NCBI RefSeq assembly: GCF_002968635.1
Contig: NZ_PVBN01000014.1
Location: 95,618 to 159,617 of the forward strand
Direction of reading: 5' to 3'
Origin: Neorhizobium alkalisoli
Lineage (GTDB): Bacteria; Pseudomonadota; Alphaproteobacteria; Rhizobiales; Rhizobiaceae
DNA length: 64,000 nucleotides
Of this stretch, positions 8,316-17,263 are shown one piece after another (positions within the stretch are counted from its first letter, which is position 1; each line of letters begins with the position of its first letter). Made by a program: the position numbers and the translations under genes. The notes under the pieces are model-generated. The model saw only the letters and a list, made by a program, of their open reading frames with translations, was not told the DNA's origin and ran no database searches.

Positions 8316-9923
8316 TTAATCCTTGGACACCGTGAAGACGTAGTTCGTATCGAAGGTCGGGCCGAGCTTGAAGTCCTTCACGCCCTTGCCGACGCCCGCG
8401 ACTTCCGTCTGCTGGTAGACCAGCACGAACGGACCACTGGCCAGCACCTTCTTCTGCAGGCTTTCATAGATCGCCGCGCGCTTGGCCGGATCCCGCTCCA
8501 CGAAACCGCTCTTGGTTTCCTTGGTGAGCTCCGGAATATCCCAGGCATTGCGCCAGGCGAGCGTCTTCGTGGTGCCGTCGTCGGCATTGTTGGGGTTGGA
8601 GGTGAAGGTCTCCGCGTTCGAGTTCGGATCCCAGTAGTCGACGCCCCACAGGCCGATATAGATGTCGTGGGTGCGGGCCCGGTACTTGGTCAGCGTCTGC
8701 TTGCCGTCGCCGGGGATGAGTTCCATCTTGATGCCGGCCTGCGCAAAAGTCTGCTGCAGGGATTCCGCGATGCCGGTGGTCGGCTGGGTGTTGCGCACGT
8801 CCATGGTGACCGTAAAGCCATCCTTCAGGCCGGCCTTGGCGAGCAGTTCCTTCGCCTTCGCGACGTCGAACTTGTAGGGCTTTTCGTCGAGCGAACCGAG
8901 AATGCCCTTCGGCAGGAAGGTCTGGTGGATTTCGCCGACGCCCTTGATGAGGGTGGCGCCGATCGCGTCATAGTCGACGAGATATTTCATCGCCTCTACG
9001 ACTTCCGGCTTCTTCAGGTTGGGGTTCTTCTGGTTGAGGCTGAAATAGAAGACCGAGCCTTTCGGCGTGCTGGTAACCGTCGTCCCCTTCTTGGCAACCG
9101 CGTCGATATCGTTCGGCTCGAGGTTGCGGGCAACGTCGATATCGCCGTTGTCGAGCGCCAGGCGCTGGCCGGCGCTTTCCTTCATGTGCCGGTAGATGAC
9201 GCGGTTGAGCTTCGGCTTTTCGCCCCAGTAATTGTCGTTCCGTTCCAGGACGACCACTTCGTTGGCGCGCCATTCGCGGACCTTGTAAGGGCCGGAACCG
9301 GCGAAATTGGTCTTCAGCCAGGCATTGCCGTAGTCGTCATTTGTAACGTGCTGGGAAACGAGCTTCTTGTCGACGACAGCGGCGACGGTCGCCGTCAGGC
9401 AGTTCAGCACGAAGGATGGCGCATAGGACTGGTCGAGGGTCAGCACGAAGGTGTTGGCATCCTTGGCGACCGCCTTCTGGGTGATGTTGTCCTTCTTCAG
9501 GCCGAACTGGTTGAGGATGAATGCCGGCGGGCCATCGATCTTGACGGAGCGCTCGAAGGAATAGGCGACGTCGTCCGCCGTGATCGGATTGCCGGATGCG
9601 AATTTCAGGCCCTGCTTCAGCTTGAACGTATAGGTCAGGCCGTCGTCGGAAACGGTCCAGCTTTCTGCAAGGTCCGGCGTGACCTTCGATGTGTCGTTGA
9701 TGTCGAGGCGCACGAGGCGGTCATAGCTGTTGCCGCCGATCTCGCCGGCGGAGAACTCGAAGGCCTGGCCCGGATCGAGCGTGATGATGTCGTCGAAGGC
9801 AAGCCCGATAACGAGCGTATCCTTCGGCGTTACCGCGAATGCCTGCGGCACGGCCAGCAGCATGAGCGACAGCGCCGCGCTGGTGGACAGCATGCGGAAA
9901 CGCTTGTTGAGTTTGTGGATCAT
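8316..9923 (-). CDS. Peptide-type ABC transporter substrate-binding protein (SBP family 5)
   Basis: Periplasmic binding protein, 535 aa, with signal peptide MIHKLNKRFRMLSTSAALS onward to AVPQAFA. The mature protein has VIGLAFDDIITLDPGQAFEF and the family-5 signature LAESWTVSDDGLTYTFKLKQ. It is the binding protein of the complete importer: the permease gene follows after 18 bases, and a dipeptidase gene lies 48 bases upstream in the same direction. The dipeptidase makes di- or oligopeptides the likeliest ligand, though this is inference. Confidence 0.93.
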   Translation of the reverse strand: MIHKLNKRFRMLSTSAALSLMLLAVPQAFAVTPKDTLVIGLAFDDIITLDPGQAFEFSAGEIGGNSYDRLVRLDINDTSKVTPDLAESWTVSDDGLTYTFKLKQGLKFASGNPITADDVAYSFERSVKIDGPPAFILNQFGLKKDNITQKAVAKDANTFVLTLDQSYAPSFVLNCLTATVAAVVDKKLVSQHVTNDDYGNAWLKTNFAGSGPYKVREWRANEVVVLERNDNYWGEKPKLNRVIYRHMKESAGQRLALDNGDIDVARNLEPNDIDAVAKKGTTVTSTPKGSVFYFSLNQKNPNLKKPEVVEAMKYLVDYDAIGATLIKGVGEIHQTFLPKGILGSLDEKPYKFDVAKAKELLAKAGLKDGFTVTMDVRNTQPTTGIAESLQQTFAQAGIKMELIPGDGKQTLTKYRARTHDIYIGLWGVDYWDPNSNAETFTSNPNNADDGTTKTLAWRNAWDIPELTKETKSGFVERDPAKRAAIYESLQKKVLASGPFVLVYQQTEVAGVGKGVKDFKLGPTFDTNYVFTVSKD

Positions 9924-9971
9924 GGTCTTGGTTCCCCTGTTTTTTCCTTTTTGGACCTCTGGGGAAGCGGG

Positions 9972-11021
9972 CTATTCCTGCCAAGCCTTCCCCAAAACTC
10001 TCAGCCAGTTTTCCCGGCATAGCTTTATGAGTTCGTCGTCAGCGTATCCCTCAGTTTTGAGGGCCGCAACCAGATTCTGATTGCCTGCAGCATCCTGAAT
10101 CTCTTCGGGAATCGACGCCCCGTCGAAGTCCGAGCCAAGTGCCACGTGATCGATCCCCATGCGGTCGACCAGGTGGTTCACATGGCGCACCATGTCGGAG
10201 AGCGGCGTCGACACGTTGTCGCGCCCGTCGGGGCGTAACATGGTGACCGCATAGTTGAGGCCGACGAGACCGCCGCTTTCCTTGATCGCGTCGAGTTGCT
10301 TGTCCGTCAGGTTGCGGGCGACCGGCGTCAGCGCATGAGCGTTGGAGTGGCTGGCGATCAGCGGCTGGTCGGTGGTCTTTGCCACATCCCAGAAGCCCTT
10401 TTCGGTGATATGCGCAAGATCGATGAGGATGCCGAGCCTGTTGCAGGCCCTGACGAGTTCGAAGCCGAGGTCGGTGAGCCCCGGGCCGGTGTCCGGCGAC
10501 ATCGGATAGGCAAAGGGTACGCCGTAGCCGAAGATGTTGTGCCGGCTCCAGACCGGTCCGAGCGAGCGCAGGCCCGCAGCGTGGAAGACTTCGAGATTGT
10601 CGAAATCTGGATCGATCGCCTCGCAGCCCTCCATGTGCATGACGGCGGCGAAGATGCCGTCCTGCATTGCCTGGCGGATCTCGGCCGTCGAACGGCAGAG
10701 ACGCCAGGCGCCGGCCCTGTCGAGACGCAGGGCGATAGAGGCTTTCTCCAGCGCGATCGCCAGCGAGGGAAGATGATCGAGCGGTGCGGAAAGCGGCGTT
10801 TCATAGTGGCCGTTCGTGTCCGGCTCCTTGAGTACGAGGTCGCCGGACGGAATATAGATGGCGCAGAGCCCGCCTGCGAGGCCGCCGGCCTTGGCGCGCG
10901 GGCCGTCGATATGGCCGCTCGCAGTGCCGTTCATGAATTCGGAGATCGGGTCGCCGCCAGCCTTCATGGTCCGCCAGAGGCGTAGAAGCACGTCGTTATG
11001 GCCATCGAACACCAAGTCCAT
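9972..11021 (-). CDS. Membrane dipeptidase family M19 (renal-dipeptidase-like)
   Basis: Zinc dipeptidase, 349 aa, expected to cleave dipeptides in the cytoplasm after uptake; no signal peptide is visible. Metal-site motifs of the M19 family are present: the N-terminal FDGHNDV (His and Asp), MHMEGCEAI (bridging Glu), ASHSNAHAL, and GSDFDG near the C-terminus. It is the first gene of the peptide transporter operon, 48 bases before the SBP gene, which fits uptake and hydrolysis as a coupled function. Some family members act on D-amino-acid or other non-standard dipeptides, so exact substrate is open. Confidence 0.92.
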   Translation of the reverse strand: MDLVFDGHNDVLLRLWRTMKAGGDPISEFMNGTASGHIDGPRAKAGGLAGGLCAIYIPSGDLVLKEPDTNGHYETPLSAPLDHLPSLAIALEKASIALRLDRAGAWRLCRSTAEIRQAMQDGIFAAVMHMEGCEAIDPDFDNLEVFHAAGLRSLGPVWSRHNIFGYGVPFAYPMSPDTGPGLTDLGFELVRACNRLGILIDLAHITEKGFWDVAKTTDQPLIASHSNAHALTPVARNLTDKQLDAIKESGGLVGLNYAVTMLRPDGRDNVSTPLSDMVRHVNHLVDRMGIDHVALGSDFDGASIPEEIQDAAGNQNLVAALKTEGYADDELIKLCRENWLRVLGKAWQE

Positions 11022-11110
11022 GAAGCTATTCCCGATTTTTGTGAGAGTCCCGCGGTGAGTGATCTTCCGATCCTAATGAGCCATCAGCCTTTCGCAAGGC
11101 ACAAATCGCC

Positions 11111-11788
11111 TCAGGCGGTCCAGATCCCCTCGCCCGCCTTTTTCAGGATCGGCGTCCTGAACACCCCGACGACCCGCGTGCGCCATTGGCGGCCGAAGCC
11201 ATCGAGCCTGTCGTGCCAGCGCTCCGATTGTAGCATGGCGGCGCCGATCACCACGGGTTCGATGCCGAGCGATGCCATCAGGGAAAGGCCGGAGACGATC
11301 GACGTGCCGCTGGAGATCACGTCGTCCACCAGGGCAACGCGCTTTCCCTCGATGAGCGGCAGCATGCGAGGATCGACGTAAAGCCGCTTCTGCTGTTCGG
11401 GTGTCGTGATCGAGGACAGCGGCACCGACAGGTTTTCGTCATACCAGAATTTCTTCGATGTCCCGAGCGGCACGTAGCGGGCAAAACCCAGCGACCGGGC
11501 GACGGCGGCGGCAAGCGTCAGCCCGAGCGTCGGCAGGCCGACGATCACTTCCGGCCGGTGCGCCGCGAGCTTCGGCGCGAGATCGGCTGCAAGCGCATCC
11601 TGCACGTCGAAGCCTGCCTGGTTGATGATCAGCGAGGCGAGCGCATGTTCTCCATCGGCCAGCGGACGGATCGGCAGCCTGATCTGGCGGCCGTCGTCGA
11701 GCGTCGCCGGGAAGAAGCCGGAAAACGGCCCGTCCGGCTCGAATGTGCCCGCCGGATGGACGTCCTGCCAGAAATCATGCGGCTGCAT
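11111..11788 (-). CDS. Phosphoribosyltransferase (PRPP-dependent, adenine/orotate PRTase-like fold)
   Basis: 225 aa. The PRPP-binding loop VALVDDVISSGTS (about residues 142-154) identifies a type I phosphoribosyltransferase, which joins a nucleobase to PRPP to give a nucleotide. VIVGLPTLGLTLAAAVA is the upstream PRTase core. It is the last gene of the purine operon, nine bases after adenine deaminase. In this context it probably salvages a purine base such as hypoxanthine released by the enzymes encoded upstream. It is longer than E. coli Apt (183 aa), and the base specificity is inferred from context. Confidence 0.82.
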   Translation of the reverse strand: MQPHDFWQDVHPAGTFEPDGPFSGFFPATLDDGRQIRLPIRPLADGEHALASLIINQAGFDVQDALAADLAPKLAAHRPEVIVGLPTLGLTLAAAVARSLGFARYVPLGTSKKFWYDENLSVPLSSITTPEQQKRLYVDPRMLPLIEGKRVALVDDVISSGTSIVSGLSLMASLGIEPVVIGAAMLQSERWHDRLDGFGRQWRTRVVGVFRTPILKKAGEGIWTA

Positions 11789-11797
11789 GCGCTTTTC

Positions 11798-13585
11798 CTA
11801 TTCGAGCACTTCGAGGATCGGCGATTCCATGAGTGTGCCGGTGGCGACGTCGGCAATGCCGCGATCGGTCTGGTGCGGTCCGGCGTTGCAGGCAAGCGTC
11901 GCACCGAAGCAGGCCTTGAAGATCAGGTAAGGCGGCTGCCAGTCCACCACGCGATCCATGGCCGCACGGATTTTTTCAAAACCGCCGGAAACCTCGTCCA
12001 TCGATGCCTGCGAGACGAGACCCGATAGCGGCAAGGGCAGCAGCGCGGCGATCTTTCCGCCGATCGCCACCCCCATCCCCCCGCCTGCGGCAATCACCGC
12101 ATTGGCGGCCGCGGCCATGTCGGCGGGATCGGAACCGAAGACGGTGAGGTTGTGGCTGTCATGCGCAAGCGTGGTGGCGAAAGCGCCTTTCCACTTGCCC
12201 CAACCGGTAAGGAACCCAAGACGGGTGCGGCTGTCGGCACGGCCGTGGCGGTGGGTCACGGCGATCAGCGTCGCGCCCTCCGGGGGTACCACATAACCGT
12301 CGACGACATCCGCATCCGTCTGCCCCCAGTTCGTGAAACGCGGGCGATCGATGGTCGCGAGCCGGACCTTCCTGCCCGTCGCGGGCAGCTTGAAATCTTC
12401 CGCCTGCAGCGGCGTCAGCTTCACCGAGTCGCGAAGCAGCGTCGGATCGGCCGAGAACAGGTCGATCATCATCTCGCCGGCCCGTGCGGCCAGAGTACCG
12501 CTTGCAAAGACCTGACGCACGCGGAAATCCTTGAGATCCTCGAACAGCACGATGTCTGCCCGGCGGCCGGCGGCGATAAGGCCGAGATCGGCGCGGCCGA
12601 TCCTGACGGAGCCGTTCAAGGTGGCCGCCTGCAAAGCCCATTCCGGTTTCATTCCATAGCGGACGAGCCGACGCACCACGTCGTCCAAGCCGCCGTTCTT
12701 GGCGAGATCGTCCGGAAAGACATCGTCCGTCGCGAGCGTCACGGTCTGCGGCAGCTGGCCGAGCCCATTGAGCGCCTTGACGAATTCCGGCAGCAGGTGA
12801 TCATGCGAACCGCGCAGCTCGATGGTAAGGCCGGCGCGCAGTTTGGCGATCAGATCCTCGCCCGAGACGAGTTCGTGGTCGGAGGTCACGCCCGCCGTCA
12901 TGAACGCCTGGAGATCCGGTCCCACGAGACCACGCGCATGGCCGCAGACGAGTTTTTCCGAGGTCAGCGCCGTTTGCACGATGGCGCTGATACGCGGTTC
13001 GCGGTCGATGACGCCGCGCATGTTCATCACTTCGGCGAGCCCGGCGATCTTCGGCCAGAAGAGCATCTCTTCGATGGCCGTGACGTCGAAATCGGCCCCT
13101 GCAACCTCGAAACCGGGAGCGGAAGGGACCGAAGACGGTGCCAGCACGACAGCCCGCAACGGCAGGAGCTTGACCGAATCCAGCGCCCAGCCGACCCCGT
13201 CGATGCCATGGACATTGCCGAATTCGTGCGGATCCCAGACGACCGTCGTCACCCCGCGCGGCAGAACGGTGCCGGCATAGGTCGCAGGCGTCACCATCGA
13301 GCTTTCGATGTGCATATGGGTATCGATAAGACCCGGCGAAATGAAGGTGCCGGACGCATCGACGATCTCGGCAGCATCGGACCGGCTGCCGGCCTCGTGG
13401 ACGCTGGCAATCAGCGGGCCGATAATGCCGATGTCGGCAGGACGCAGCTCGCCGGTCACCACATCCACCAGAGTGCCGCCGGTAATCAGGATGTCGAACG
13501 GGCCGTCGCCTCGCGCAGCCGCCACCGCGCGGTCGCGCAACCCGGGCTCTGTAAACTCCTGTACGGTCGCTATGATGCTCTTCAC
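11798..13585 (-). CDS. ade: Adenine deaminase
   Basis: Amidohydrolase-superfamily adenine deaminase (adenine to hypoxanthine plus ammonia), 595 aa, the usual length for this family. The metal-binding DTHMHIESSMVTP segment and the adjoining VVWDPHEFGNVHG are characteristic of adenine deaminases. A C-terminal domain includes GGGMGVAIGGKIAALLPLPL, also typical. It overlaps the nucleoside hydrolase gene by four bases, so the pair would convert adenosine to adenine to hypoxanthine in sequence. Confidence 0.93.
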   Translation of the reverse strand: MKSIIATVQEFTEPGLRDRAVAAARGDGPFDILITGGTLVDVVTGELRPADIGIIGPLIASVHEAGSRSDAAEIVDASGTFISPGLIDTHMHIESSMVTPATYAGTVLPRGVTTVVWDPHEFGNVHGIDGVGWALDSVKLLPLRAVVLAPSSVPSAPGFEVAGADFDVTAIEEMLFWPKIAGLAEVMNMRGVIDREPRISAIVQTALTSEKLVCGHARGLVGPDLQAFMTAGVTSDHELVSGEDLIAKLRAGLTIELRGSHDHLLPEFVKALNGLGQLPQTVTLATDDVFPDDLAKNGGLDDVVRRLVRYGMKPEWALQAATLNGSVRIGRADLGLIAAGRRADIVLFEDLKDFRVRQVFASGTLAARAGEMMIDLFSADPTLLRDSVKLTPLQAEDFKLPATGRKVRLATIDRPRFTNWGQTDADVVDGYVVPPEGATLIAVTHRHGRADSRTRLGFLTGWGKWKGAFATTLAHDSHNLTVFGSDPADMAAAANAVIAAGGGMGVAIGGKIAALLPLPLSGLVSQASMDEVSGGFEKIRAAMDRVVDWQPPYLIFKACFGATLACNAGPHQTDRGIADVATGTLMESPILEVLE

Positions 13586-14505
13586 CAGCTTGCCTCCGCG
13601 CGCAATGTTTCGAGGATAACGGTTTTCGCCTTGTCGACGTCGATCCGGACGCCGAAGGCTGCATTGAATTCTCCACGGCCGGGCCGCGTCTCTACGACGG
13701 TGCGTCCGCGCGTGAATGTTCCCGCAAGTTCCACGTCGAGGCGCGCCTCGCGCCAGGTGACGTGTTCGGGATAGGCAAAGGCCACCGCCGCCACCGCATC
13801 GTAAAGCGCCATGGCCGGACGGCCGCGGCTGGTGGCGATGGCGACGAAACCGGCCAGCAGATCGGCGACCAGCGCGGCATTGCGCCCGCCGGCGGCCCGG
13901 ATCGGGGCGACATCGTCGGGGGCGCAGAGAACCTGACGGCAGAGATCGAGATCGACCATCCGGAGCGGGATCCTGTGCGCCAGGACGATCGCCAGTGCCT
14001 CGGGATCCGCAAAAGCGTTGAACTCGGCCGATGCCGTGTGGTTGCCGGCCGTCACACCGCCGCCCATCCAGGTCAGATCGGTGATCCTGGCTGCCAGATC
14101 TGGCCGGGCCAGCACGACGGCGGCGATATTGGTGAGCGGGCCAAGCGCCAGGATGCGCCGCTCTCCCTCCCCCTTCTCCAGCCAGCCGCAGAGCGCTTCA
14201 AAGGCGTCGTTGTGGAAGGTATCGGCAACCGCGGGAAGATTGAGACCGGTTGTCGGCATGCCGGCATCGCCCAGCACGTTGGTCGCCGTTTCCAGCCGGC
14301 CGAGTGCCGGGGTAGCGCGCCCGGCATGCACGGGGAACGGCCAGACGAATGCCGACGCCGCGCCGGCCGCATTCAGGCGGACGCGCTCGAGCGGCGCATT
14401 GCCGAAGACGAGCGAAACGCCGTCGATCGTAAGCCCCGCATGCGCCGCGACCATGATCGCTGCTATGTCGTCGAAGCCCATATCGGTATCGATCCAGATG
14501 CCCAT
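13582..14505 (-). CDS. Inosine/uridine-preferring nucleoside hydrolase family
   Basis: 307 aa. The N-terminal aspartate cluster IDTDMGFDDIAAI is the calcium- and ribose-binding signature of nucleoside hydrolases (usual form DTDPGxDD; here Met replaces Pro). LALGPLTNIAAVV and WMGGGVTAGNHTASAEFNAF are further family motifs, the latter holding the Asn/Glu ribose contacts. The product splits nucleosides into base and ribose. It lies 12 bases after the transporter ATPase gene and overlaps adenine deaminase by four bases. Confidence 0.92.
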   Translation of the reverse strand: MGIWIDTDMGFDDIAAIMVAAHAGLTIDGVSLVFGNAPLERVRLNAAGAASAFVWPFPVHAGRATPALGRLETATNVLGDAGMPTTGLNLPAVADTFHNDAFEALCGWLEKGEGERRILALGPLTNIAAVVLARPDLAARITDLTWMGGGVTAGNHTASAEFNAFADPEALAIVLAHRIPLRMVDLDLCRQVLCAPDDVAPIRAAGGRNAALVADLLAGFVAIATSRGRPAMALYDAVAAVAFAYPEHVTWREARLDVELAGTFTRGRTVVETRPGRGEFNAAFGVRIDVDKAKTVILETLRAEASW

Positions 14506-14517
14506 GTCAGCGACGCC

Positions 14518-15543
14518 TTACGAAAACTTGGAAAGAAGCGCGGCCTTTTCGGCCGGCAGGTCGAAGAGGAGATCGGCGCCGAGCGCGTGAGCCGGCAAAC
14601 CCGCCTCGACCTCCGCCTTGATCGCGCCGAACGAGGTATCCAGCAGATATTCCCGGCTATCGCCGGCAAAGGATGTGCCGCGCACGGTGCCCCGGAAAGG
14701 ACCAGTTCCCAGGGTCACCATACGCGGCCGCCAGGCCAGACCCGCCGCTGAAGGGGCCTCGCCTGAGAGCTCGATGAGGCCGCCGCTCGTCCTGAGCTGG
14801 CCGCCTTCGAGAGGAAAGATGTTTTCGAAGCCGACGAAATCGGCGACGAAGGAAGAAACGGGGCGGTTGTAGATGTCTTCCGGCGTGCCGATCTGCTCGA
14901 TCGCGCCGCCCTTCATCACCACGATCCGGTCTGCGAGCGCCAGCGCCTCCGCCTGGTCGTGGGTCACGAAGATCATCGTCACCCCGGTTTCCTTCTGGAC
15001 GCGCTGCAGCTCGGTGCGCATTTCCAACCGCAGGCGGGCGTCGAGGTTCGAGAGCGGCTCGTCGAGCAGAAGCACCTTCGGCTCCATGACCATCGAACGC
15101 GCAAGCGCCACGCGCTGCTGCTGGCCGCCGGAAAGCTCCGCCGGCTTGCGGTTGGCGAAGCTCGACAGGCCGACGGACTTCAGGCCGGCTTGGACCTTGG
15201 CGTCGAGTTCGGCACCGCGCATGCCCTTGAGCTTCAGCCCGAAGGCGACGTTCTCGTAGACGGAAAGATGAGGGAACAGCGCGTAGGACTGGAAGACGAG
15301 GCCTACGGCGCGCTTGTTGGCCGGAACCCGTGTCATGTCGGCGCCGTCGAGACGGACACGCCCGCTTTTCACCGGCAGCAGCCCGGCGATCGCGCGCATG
15401 GTCGTCGTCTTGCCGCACCCCGATGGACCGAGAAGCGCGATCAGTTCGCCCTTCCTGATGTCGAGATCGAGATCGGCGACGGCGACCGTATCGCCATAGG
15501 CGAGCGTCAGCTTTTCGAGCGAGAGATAGGACGCATCAGACAT
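14518..15543 (-). CDS. PotA-like ABC transporter ATP-binding protein
   Basis: ATPase of a spermidine/putrescine/iron-type importer, 341 aa. It has Walker A GPSGCGKTTT, the Q-loop VFQSYALFPHLSV, the LSGGQQQRVALARS signature, Walker B VLLLDEPLSNLDARLR, a switch His in FVTHDQAEALALADR and a C-terminal TOBE-type domain. ATG 15543 (MSDASYLSLEKL) overlaps the stop of the permease gene by eight bases; a longer open frame upstream is not needed. Genomic context points to purine nucleoside rather than polyamine import. Confidence 0.92.
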   Translation of the reverse strand: MSDASYLSLEKLTLAYGDTVAVADLDLDIRKGELIALLGPSGCGKTTTMRAIAGLLPVKSGRVRLDGADMTRVPANKRAVGLVFQSYALFPHLSVYENVAFGLKLKGMRGAELDAKVQAGLKSVGLSSFANRKPAELSGGQQQRVALARSMVMEPKVLLLDEPLSNLDARLRLEMRTELQRVQKETGVTMIFVTHDQAEALALADRIVVMKGGAIEQIGTPEDIYNRPVSSFVADFVGFENIFPLEGGQLRTSGGLIELSGEAPSAAGLAWRPRMVTLGTGPFRGTVRGTSFAGDSREYLLDTSFGAIKAEVEAGLPAHALGADLLFDLPAEKAALLSKFS

Positions 15544-16318
15544 AGCGGGAAAATCCGAGGAAACGTTCGGCAGCAAAGACGATGCCGATGGAAAGGAAGG
15601 CGAGCAGTGAGGAAAGTGCGGCAACCGACGGATCGAAGACGATCTCCATATAGGCGATCATGTCGACCGGCAGCGTGCGCACGCCAGGCCCGGAGAGGAA
15701 GAGCGACACCGGCACCTGGTTGAAGCTGGTGACGAAGCCGAGGATGAAGGCCGACATGATGCCGCCGCGGATGTTCGGCATCACCACCCGGAAGAAGGCG
15801 CCGAGCCGCGACGAGCCGAGCAGCACCGCCGCTTCCTCGATATCGGAGCGCAGGTTGTCGAGGCTGGCAGAGACGACCCGCACCGCATAGGGCAGCACCA
15901 AAGCGGTGTGGGCGACGAACAGTGCCAGCGTTATGCCGACCTGGAACGGCACGACGATATAGCGCAGGAGCGCCAGGCCCACGATGATCCCCGGCACGAT
16001 GATCGGCGCGGAAACGACGGTACGGACGATTTCCGCCCCCGGCAGCTTGTAGCGCGACAAGGCATAGGAGGCCGGAATGCCGAGCACCAGCGCCGCCGCG
16101 GTGCCGCCGATCGCCAGGAACAGGGACATGGCGAAACTTGCCTGGAAACTTTCCACCGTGAAGACCTTGGCGATCCAGCGAAGCGAAAAGCCCTGCGGCG
16201 GGAAAGCGAGCGTCTCGCCCGCCGAAAACGATGCGGCAACGATGATCAGGAACGGGCCGATCAGGAACGCGATCACCAGAAACAGCGTCGCGGGGATGAA
16301 GAGGCTGCGGGCATTCAT
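15536..16318 (-). CDS. PotC-like ABC transporter permease
   Basis: Inner-membrane permease, 260 aa, about six membrane helices. The second-permease features of the PotC group are present: N-terminal SLFIPATLFLVIAFLIGPFL, the periplasmic FSLRWIAKVF, and the cytoplasmic EAA-like loop EEAAVLLGSSRLGAFFRVVM. It overlaps the PotB-like gene by four bases and the ATPase gene by eight. Confidence 0.92.
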   Translation of the reverse strand: MNARSLFIPATLFLVIAFLIGPFLIIVAASFSAGETLAFPPQGFSLRWIAKVFTVESFQASFAMSLFLAIGGTAAALVLGIPASYALSRYKLPGAEIVRTVVSAPIIVPGIIVGLALLRYIVVPFQVGITLALFVAHTALVLPYAVRVVSASLDNLRSDIEEAAVLLGSSRLGAFFRVVMPNIRGGIMSAFILGFVTSFNQVPVSLFLSGPGVRTLPVDMIAYMEIVFDPSVAALSSLLAFLSIGIVFAAERFLGFSRYV

Positions 16319-17157
16319 GGCTGGCTCCTCATCTTGTTCCTCGCGGTCGCGACGCGCTTCAGGAGAATGTTGGCGGCAAAGCTCATGACGATCAGGATGA
16401 AGGCGATGACGCTCGCCGAGACGAAATTGTTGGAGACCGAAACCTGCTGGTAGAGCAGCGTTTCCAGCATCAGCACCTTGGAGCCGCCGAGGATGGCGGG
16501 GGTAATGTAGGCGGTCAGGCAGCCGGTGAAGACGAGCGTGCCACCGATGACAAGACCTTCCTTGGTCAGCGGCAGCACCACTTTCCAGAACACCTGGAAC
16601 CAGTTGGCGCCGAGCACCCGGGCAGCCGGAATGGCGTCCCTCGGCATGTTTTCGAGCGCCGAGATCAGCGAGATGATCATCAGTGGCAGGAAGAGCTGCA
16701 GGAGGCCGATGAAGATCGCCGTCTCGGAAAACAGGATGCGCAGCGGCGCTTCGGTCAGTCCCAAGGCCTGGAACGCCTGATTGACGATGCCGGTGCGGCC
16801 GAGGATGACGATCCAGGCATAGGTGCGCGCGACCGGCGAGATCATCAGTGGCAGCACGACGAGCCCGGTCATCCGGCCCTTGGCGCCGGGTTCCAGGTTG
16901 ACGATCGCGAATGCTGCCGCATAACCGATCACCGCCGAAACCACCGTCACCAGCGCCCCGAGCTTCAGCGTGCGCAGGAAGACGGTCTGGTTCAGCGTAT
17001 TGGAAAAGAAATCCGTATAGGCGGAGATCGTCCAGCCGCCGACCGGAGACCGGAACCCGTCGGAAAGCAGGATCACCACCGGCACGAGGAAGACCGCCGC
17101 GGCGAAGAGCGCGGCGGGCAGCGCAAGTGCAAGCGCTTCGGCCCTGTTTTGAAACAT
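16315..17157 (-). CDS. PotB-like ABC transporter permease
   Basis: Inner-membrane permease, 280 aa from ATG 17157 (MFQNRAEALALALPAALFA); the open frame extends 15 codons further upstream into a hairpin region. The cytoplasmic EAA-type loop is PRDAIPAARVLGANWFQVFW. It pairs with the PotC-like subunit. A strong inverted repeat separates it from the SBP gene. Confidence 0.9.
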   Translation of the reverse strand: MFQNRAEALALALPAALFAAAVFLVPVVILLSDGFRSPVGGWTISAYTDFFSNTLNQTVFLRTLKLGALVTVVSAVIGYAAAFAIVNLEPGAKGRMTGLVVLPLMISPVARTYAWIVILGRTGIVNQAFQALGLTEAPLRILFSETAIFIGLLQLFLPLMIISLISALENMPRDAIPAARVLGANWFQVFWKVVLPLTKEGLVIGGTLVFTGCLTAYITPAILGGSKVLMLETLLYQQVSVSNNFVSASVIAFILIVMSFAANILLKRVATARNKMRSQP

Positions 17158-17185
17158 CTGAAGTGACCCTGTTCCGCAGAAAGTA

Positions 17186-17222
17186 GGGATGCGGACAGGC
17201 ATTCGCGCGCTGCCCGCATCCC
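17186..17222. terminator. Intercistronic hairpin between SBP and permease genes
   Basis: A perfect 9-base inverted repeat, GGGATGCGG at 17186-17194 and CCGCATCCC at 17214-17222, with a 19-base loop. No T-run follows on the minus strand, so it looks more like an mRNA-stabilising or attenuating hairpin than a full terminator. Such hairpins downstream of SBP genes often allow more binding protein than permease to be made. Confidence 0.55.
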
Positions 17223-17263
17223 TCAGCCTTGGGAGGCTATCTCGTAATTACTTTATGGATTGC

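Noticed and set aside
12152..13774. A 540-codon open frame on the plus strand
   Set aside because: Antisense to adenine deaminase; composition typical of a shadow frame.
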